Of a stretch of 23,066 nt of DNA, positions 18,865 to 23,066 are shown in pieces (positions within the stretch are counted from its first letter, which is position 1; each line of letters starts with the position of its first letter). The stretch is from positions 1 through 23,066 of the forward strand of contig JAVYAJ010000202.1 of the NCBI GenBank assembly GCA_032229885.1. The letters run 5' to 3'. Under the pieces are notes generated by a model that was not told the origin of the DNA, made no database searches, and saw only the letters and a program-made list of their open reading frames with translations. Source of the stretch: Anammoximicrobium sp032229885 (GTDB lineage Bacteria; Planctomycetota; Planctomycetia; Pirellulales; Pirellulaceae). A program made the position numbers and the translations under genes.

Positions 18865-21132
18865 TTCACCACTCATTTCACTCAGCAGCCGGTAATGTCG
18901 TTGGGGCCGCCCGGCGGTCGCCTGGATCACCGTCAGCAGGTCGCCCTGCTGCTCAAGCGTGGTCACCAACTCCTGGAACGTCTTGGCGTCGGTCTTCATC
19001 CGCTTGAGCAGCACGCTGTGGGCAAGCTGGTGGTCGGGCGCTTCACGGAGCTTGCGCACGAGCTTTAGGCACTCGGCGTGAAACGGGTTTTCCGCCACGT
19101 GGTTGTGCGCCATGAACAGCATCCGCCGCGTCTGGTGCAGCATGAAGGCGGTCGCCCACTGCACCGCCGCCACGTCGATCCGCGGCGACTCGTAGTTGGC
19201 GCTGGCGGCATACAGCAGCGCCAGCTTGCGGACCTGCTCCGGCACGCGCCCCCAAACGGTCGTGCCGACCGGATCGCCGCGGGCCTCGGAGCTGGCGTAT
19301 TCCGCCTCCGATTCCACTCGGGCCTGCGCCAGCAGGTCGCGGGCGTCGTCGTCCGCTGCGACGATGCGAGGTTGGGGATGCCAGGTTTCCAAGTTACCGG
19401 TGCCAGGGCTGAATTCGGCCCACCAACGGGCGGCGTCCATGACGCTGGCCGGCGGATCGATGATGCCCGGCTCCTGGCCGACGCTGCGGGGACCACTTTC
19501 GACGATCAGCATCCGCGCGAAGAAGCCGTTGGTCAGCATCCGCTCCGAAAGCGCCTCGTAATAATGCGTGGGGATCGCCGTGCCGTAGACCACCAGGCAG
19601 GGCTGGTCGATCACGCCGGGCGACTCCTTGCCGGCCTTCCGCCGCATCGGATAGATGCTGTTGGCCGCCGAGTACATCGTGAGCAACGTGCCCATGATGT
19701 TCTCGTGGCGGGCGTCGCGGGCCTTATTGATCGACTGCAGCAGCCCGTCGATCTCGTCGGTCTGAAAGAGCATCGCCGGCGTGACGAACAAGGCGTCCTG
19801 AATTCCCTCGCCGCTGGCGAACTTCTCGCCCAGCGAGCCGACCAGCCCCACTCGATGCATGATGTGCGTGTTGACTTTGCGGGGCCAATCCTTCCCGACC
19901 GACGAATAGGCCAGCGCCAGCAGGTATAGGTTGGTGCGGTTGTCGGCGCAGTCACGCACCTTGCGGCCAGCGAGCAGCGCCTGCAGCGCCAGCGCTCCGC
20001 AGAACGCCAGCGCCGTGTTGGGATACGGTGCCGTCGCCAGACAGTGGTCCATGACGTCCGAGACAAATCCCGGCACGCGCAGCAGTTCCGCCGGCAAAGG
20101 CCCTGGGTCGGGATAGGCCGACTGGACGGCACGCGGTCGCGCGTGGCCGTTACCCATCAGGTGCGACAGGTCGACGTCGCCGTCGTCGGCATCCTGCCCG
20201 AACCCATCGGTTCGCAGCGCGGCCGCCGCCGCGCCGAAGTCGCCGCCATGCTCCAGCAAGGCGAACACGGTGAACGGCGCGTAAGCCCGATCTGGCTCGA
20301 ATGGCGCGGCGTTGGACGAGAATACGTACAGCACGCCGCCACGGAGCGTCGCGCTCCAGCCCTGGTCCTTGCCTGGGCGTCGCCAGTACTCGTTCTCGCC
20401 GCCGCGTACCAACTCCCAGCCATGCCGCAGCAGCACTTCGCGGACATCGCCTCGCTCGTTGAATTCGTCGCCAGGACGACCGCCGGCGGCCTTGGCCCGC
20501 GGGCGTTGCGCCGACGGAATCGCCTCGGTCAGCGCGCAGGCCGCTTCGATCAGGATCGACCGCTCGGCGTCGGTCAGCGTGGGAATGGAGTCGAACGCAC
20601 CTTGCTCGAGGCGATAACCAGGCGTCGGCGCGCAGAGAAACAGACCGCCTTCGCCACGCGTTTCGATCAGCGTCAGCGTGATCTCAAAGCGGTCCCCCAC
20701 TCGCCGCGGCACGTAGCGTTTGCCGCAGATTACCACCGGCTCGGCGCTGGCCACGACCATCGTCCGCTGGGCCAATTTGCGATTACCGGGGACCGGCGAC
20801 TTGCACCGATAGACGACATGCCGGCCGCCCGATTGGGAGCGTTCGATCACCACCCGCCCTACCAAGCCGGGTGCTTCGGTCGATACGAGTTCCCGCCAGC
20901 GGTCGAACAGCTCCCCCTCAAGATCGAAGTCGATCATTTCCAGGTGGCCCGACACCTCGCCCGCCAGCACGCACAGCGCCGACGCGTCGGTGAACCAGGT
21001 CCGCACCTGCTGTTCGGTCGGCAGTCGGCGCTGGTACTGTTTCCAGCCTGCCAGCGCCGGCCGCTTTTCCGCGAGGATCGCGGGCAGCACGCACAGGCCG
21101 GATCGGAGATAGTCGAGGGCGGTGTCGATCAT
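18859..21132 (-). CDS. Bifunctional DNA primase-polymerase with C-terminal helicase-like (DUF3987-type) domain
   Basis: The 757-residue protein would synthesise primers for phage DNA replication. The N-terminal Prim-Pol domain shows the metal-binding DFD at 68-70 and the SGGRH motif at 101-105 followed by VVYR. A middle module near 245-340 (GDEFNERGD, WRRPGKD) is typical of phage primases. The C-terminal half resembles DUF3987 ATPase domains, but its Walker A is the variant SSVGKDWPRK rather than GxxxxGKS. The final 80 residues include a winged-helix-like segment. The start ATG 21132 is chosen because the upstream helicase gene stops three bases earlier, so translation is coupled; the longer open frame upstream is a shadow of that gene. 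It is followed by repeat-rich DNA, which fits a replication module. Confidence 0.88.
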   Translation of the reverse strand: MIDTALDYLRSGLCVLPAILAEKRPALAGWKQYQRRLPTEQQVRTWFTDASALCVLAGEVSGHLEMIDFDLEGELFDRWRELVSTEAPGLVGRVVIERSQSGGRHVVYRCKSPVPGNRKLAQRTMVVASAEPVVICGKRYVPRRVGDRFEITLTLIETRGEGGLFLCAPTPGYRLEQGAFDSIPTLTDAERSILIEAACALTEAIPSAQRPRAKAAGGRPGDEFNERGDVREVLLRHGWELVRGGENEYWRRPGKDQGWSATLRGGVLYVFSSNAAPFEPDRAYAPFTVFALLEHGGDFGAAAAALRTDGFGQDADDGDVDLSHLMGNGHARPRAVQSAYPDPGPLPAELLRVPGFVSDVMDHCLATAPYPNTALAFCGALALQALLAGRKVRDCADNRTNLYLLALAYSSVGKDWPRKVNTHIMHRVGLVGSLGEKFASGEGIQDALFVTPAMLFQTDEIDGLLQSINKARDARHENIMGTLLTMYSAANSIYPMRRKAGKESPGVIDQPCLVVYGTAIPTHYYEALSERMLTNGFFARMLIVESGPRSVGQEPGIIDPPASVMDAARWWAEFSPGTGNLETWHPQPRIVAADDDARDLLAQARVESEAEYASSEARGDPVGTTVWGRVPEQVRKLALLYAASANYESPRIDVAAVQWATAFMLHQTRRMLFMAHNHVAENPFHAECLKLVRKLREAPDHQLAHSVLLKRMKTDAKTFQELVTTLEQQGDLLTVIQATAGRPQRHYRLLSEMSGEA

Positions 21133-21134
21133 GC

Positions 21135-22796
21135 TCAAAAGGGAATCTCGTCGGGGTCGTAGCCGCAGTAAGGGTCCGACGCAACGGGCTCGGGGAGCGG
21201 TCCCAGTTCGTAGTCGGTGATTCGCTCGAACTCGTCGCCGGTGACGGTGCGAACGGTGATGCCGTGCGTGGCTGCGACGCCGCCGCCTTGCGCGATCTCG
21301 ACGGCGCGCTCGGCCGTGTCGGGCACGGGGTCGGGACTGTGCCGCCGCCACCAAGCGATTGCCTTCTGGCGTGCGTAGCCCTCGTGCTCAAAGCAAATCC
21401 ATTCGCTCTTGTACTGGTGCCAGCCGACCTTGTAGTCGACGCGCATCGTCTTGGGGGCGTCCTCGCTTGCGCCGCGCTTCGTATGAACGCTGTAGTACAC
21501 GTCATCCACGCGGTACTGCGTCGTGGTGACCTGGCCCTTTAAGATGCCGGCCTCGCTCGCCTTGGCGTCGTGCTTCCGTCGCTCGGGCGTCGGAAACTCG
21601 TAACCGCACTGCGGGCACGTCGCGAAGCCGGCTGCGATGACCGCCTGGCATTCGGGGCATTCCTTCGCCGGCGCGGGGCCATCGCCGTGATCTACGGTAG
21701 TGACCTTGATGTCGTCGACTGGGCCATGTCGCAGCACGTTGCCGCCGAAATCCAGCACGAGACAGTCCTGCTTGTCGGGGTGCAGGCGGAACCCCCTCCC
21801 GACCATCTGGTAATACAGTCCTGGCGAAAGCGTCGGCCGCACCAGCGCCACGCAGTCGATATGCGGGGCGTCGAAACCAGTAGTCAGCACGTTGACGTTG
21901 CAGAGGTATTTGAGCTCGCCGCGTCGGAAGCGGCCGAGGATGGCGTCGCGCTCGCGCGTCGGCGTCTCACCGGTGACGAACCCGCACTCGACGCCGTGCC
22001 GCTCGGCCAGCACACGCACGATGTGCTCGCCGTGCTTGACGCCGCTGGCGAAGATCAAGACGCCACGGCGGTCACGCGTGTAACCGACCGTTTCGCCGCA
22101 CGCTGCTTCGACGAGGCGGTCGTCATCCATCAGTGCCTCCATCTCATCGGCGACAAACTCGCCGCCGCGGACGTGGAGCCGAGCGAAGTCAGCCTTGTTG
22201 ATGCCGGCCTTCGTGATCAGCGGGCAGAGGTAGCCGCCGACGATCAACTCGCGGACGCCGACCTCGTAGCAAATGGTGTTGAGGAAGCCCTCCGGCGTGC
22301 AGATCGGCCCCGTCTTGAGCCGAAACGGCGTGGCGGTGAAGCCCACAATCCGCAGTTCGGGGTTGATCACCTTGGCGTCGGCCAGGAACTGCCGGTACAT
22401 CCCTTCGCCTTCCAAGGGAATGAGGTGGGCCTCGTCCACCAGCACCAGATCGAACCGATCGAGCTCGCAGGCCCGCTTGTAGACGCTCTGGATGCCGGCC
22501 ACGATCACCGGATTGCGGGTGTCGCGCCGCTTGAGGCCGGCCGAATAGATGCCGAACTCGACCTCGGGGCAGACGGAGCGCAGCTTGTCGGCGGTCTGCT
22601 CGAGCAGTTCCTTCACGTGCGCGAGGATTAGCACCCGGCCGTTCCACTGGCCCACAGCATCTTTGCAGATCGTGGCCATGATCGGCGTCTTGCCGCCGGC
22701 GGTCGGCACCACGGCGCAGGGGTTGTCGTCCCTGGCGCGCAGGTGCTCGTAAACCGCAGCGACGCATTCGCGCTGATAGGGACGCAATTCCATCAT
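21135..22796 (-). CDS. DEAD/DEAH-box superfamily 2 helicase (phage replication module)
   Basis: The 553-residue helicase has motif I PTAGGKT at 31-37, motif II DEAH at 121-124, motif III TATP at 154-157, and motif VI QMVGRGFR at 330-337, all intact. A zinc ribbon with Cys380, Cys383, Cys394 and Cys397 follows the core, and the last 130 residues are family-specific, with a basic Trp-rich patch near 470-485. It is of the SSL2/RadD-like type found beside primases in phages and is probably used to unwind DNA for replication or recombination. ATG 22796 is two bases after the stop of the zinc-ribbon gene; the second ATG at 22793 is equally possible. The gene ends just before the primase. Confidence 0.9.
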   Translation of the reverse strand: MMELRPYQRECVAAVYEHLRARDDNPCAVVPTAGGKTPIMATICKDAVGQWNGRVLILAHVKELLEQTADKLRSVCPEVEFGIYSAGLKRRDTRNPVIVAGIQSVYKRACELDRFDLVLVDEAHLIPLEGEGMYRQFLADAKVINPELRIVGFTATPFRLKTGPICTPEGFLNTICYEVGVRELIVGGYLCPLITKAGINKADFARLHVRGGEFVADEMEALMDDDRLVEAACGETVGYTRDRRGVLIFASGVKHGEHIVRVLAERHGVECGFVTGETPTRERDAILGRFRRGELKYLCNVNVLTTGFDAPHIDCVALVRPTLSPGLYYQMVGRGFRLHPDKQDCLVLDFGGNVLRHGPVDDIKVTTVDHGDGPAPAKECPECQAVIAAGFATCPQCGYEFPTPERRKHDAKASEAGILKGQVTTTQYRVDDVYYSVHTKRGASEDAPKTMRVDYKVGWHQYKSEWICFEHEGYARQKAIAWWRRHSPDPVPDTAERAVEIAQGGGVAATHGITVRTVTGDEFERITDYELGPLPEPVASDPYCGYDPDEIPF

Positions 22797-22798
22797 GG

Positions 22799-23002
22799 CT
22801 ACCTGTCGCTCGTCTCGTCGTCGGTCAGATCGCTGATAACGTCACCGTTGCGGCGCTTCGCGCCGCGCTGCTTCTGCAACTGCTCTTCCGTGATCGGGAT
22901 GCGGGCGTTGATCTGGGCGCAGCGCTTGCAGATGCGATTGCCCGGTCCAACCGAGTCAAAGCTCTTCCCGCATTTCAGGCAGGTGCGCCGTTTGGCTTGC
23001 AT
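22799..23002 (-). CDS. Small zinc-ribbon protein
   Basis: The 67-residue product has CxxC pairs at 8/11 and 25/28 (CLKCGKSF, ICKRC), a single zinc ribbon, followed by a basic, polar and probably disordered tail (QKQRGAKRRNGD) and an acidic end. GGAGGG lies eight bases before the ATG. It sits between the DUF3310-like gene and the helicase with almost no spacing, so it belongs to the early replication operon. It is likely a nucleic-acid-binding accessory protein; the specific role is unknown. Confidence 0.75.
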   Translation of the reverse strand: MQAKRRTCLKCGKSFDSVGPGNRICKRCAQINARIPITEEQLQKQRGAKRRNGDVISDLTDDETSDR

Positions 23003-23003
23003 G

Positions 23004-23066
23004 TCACCGTCCCTCCAGCCGGCCGATCTCCCGGTCCAAATACCAACGGGCTTTCTTCAGGTCGGC
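23004..23066 (-). CDS. C-terminal end of a DUF3310-like phage protein, cut by the window edge
   Basis: The last 20 codons read ADLKKARWYLDREIGRLEGR before a TGA at 23004-23006. The pattern DLKKARWYLDREI is the usual C-terminal helix of DUF3310, a small phage protein often found in nucleotide-modification and replication modules. Only this end is visible, so the family name rests on one motif. It is one base upstream of the zinc-ribbon gene in the transcription direction, in the same operon. Confidence 0.5.
   Translation of the reverse strand, partial: ADLKKARWYLDREIGRLEGR

Noticed and set aside
18859..21354. Longer primase reading from an upstream start near 21354
   Set aside because: The extra 74 residues are Arg/His-rich shadow of the helicase C-terminus; the Prim-Pol domain starts cleanly at the ATG at 21132.
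1..23066. tRNA or rRNA genes, CRISPR arrays, integrase and att sites
   Set aside because: I looked for cloverleaf-like segments, evenly spaced direct repeats, tyrosine or serine recombinase motifs and long flanking direct repeats and found none that I can support by eye.

Overview
The window looks like about 23 kb of a high-GC bacterial chromosome, most probably a planctomycete. That assignment is inference from codon and base composition, from the REP-like hairpins at both edges of the cargo region, and from the style of the small phage proteins. I recognise no taxonomic marker gene. Most of the window is a decaying prophage or phage-like element that carries a restriction-modification-like defence island in the place where its late structural genes should be.

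Layout. At 1-1.5 kb there is a possible edge remnant of a PIN toxin, then a two-domain glycosyltransferase on the minus strand that lacks its N-terminus. At 1.58-1.71 kb a MITE-like element with 16-bp terminal inverted repeats lies just before the island. From 1.75 to 11.38 kb six plus-strand genes form a tight operon: a small excisionase-type HTH protein, a SNF2-type helicase with a degenerate phospholipase-D-like N-terminus, a DUF4391 protein, a GxxExxY (PD-(D/E)xK-like) protein, a type III Mod adenine methyltransferase and a type III Res helicase-nuclease. A damaged second GxxExxY copy sits before Mod. The GxxExxY segment is bounded by about 29-bp inverted repeats and looks like a small cassette inserted in the operon. 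A perfect 11-bp-stem hairpin marks the right end.

From 11.4 to 14.6 kb on the minus strand lies the phage packaging region in ruins. A 74-aa protein and the terminase large subunit come first; the terminase reading frame is broken by one in-frame amber codon. A small zinc-ribbon gene follows, then about 400 bp stitched from pieces of three phage genes, including a 60-bp duplicate of the terminase Walker A region. From 14.89 to 16.37 kb four small plus-strand genes include a HARE-HTH protein with a histone-H1-like Lys/Ala-rich tail. From 16.38 to 23.07 kb the minus-strand early module, in transcription order, holds the end of a DUF3310-like gene, a zinc-ribbon protein, a DEAD/DEAH helicase, a primase-polymerase, a 560-bp repeat-rich gap, a small membrane protein, a ParB-methyltransferase fusion and a DUF1937 protein.

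How they work together. The right half is a phage replication and DNA-modification module feeding a packaging module that now appears non-functional. The left half is an anti-phage-like operon, with a complete Mod/Res pair plus an extra helicase-DUF4391 pair and a small nuclease-like protein. The most interesting points are the composite operon, the inverted-repeat GxxExxY cassette, the low-GC middle of Mod that suggests target-domain exchange, and the replacement of the phage late genes by the island.
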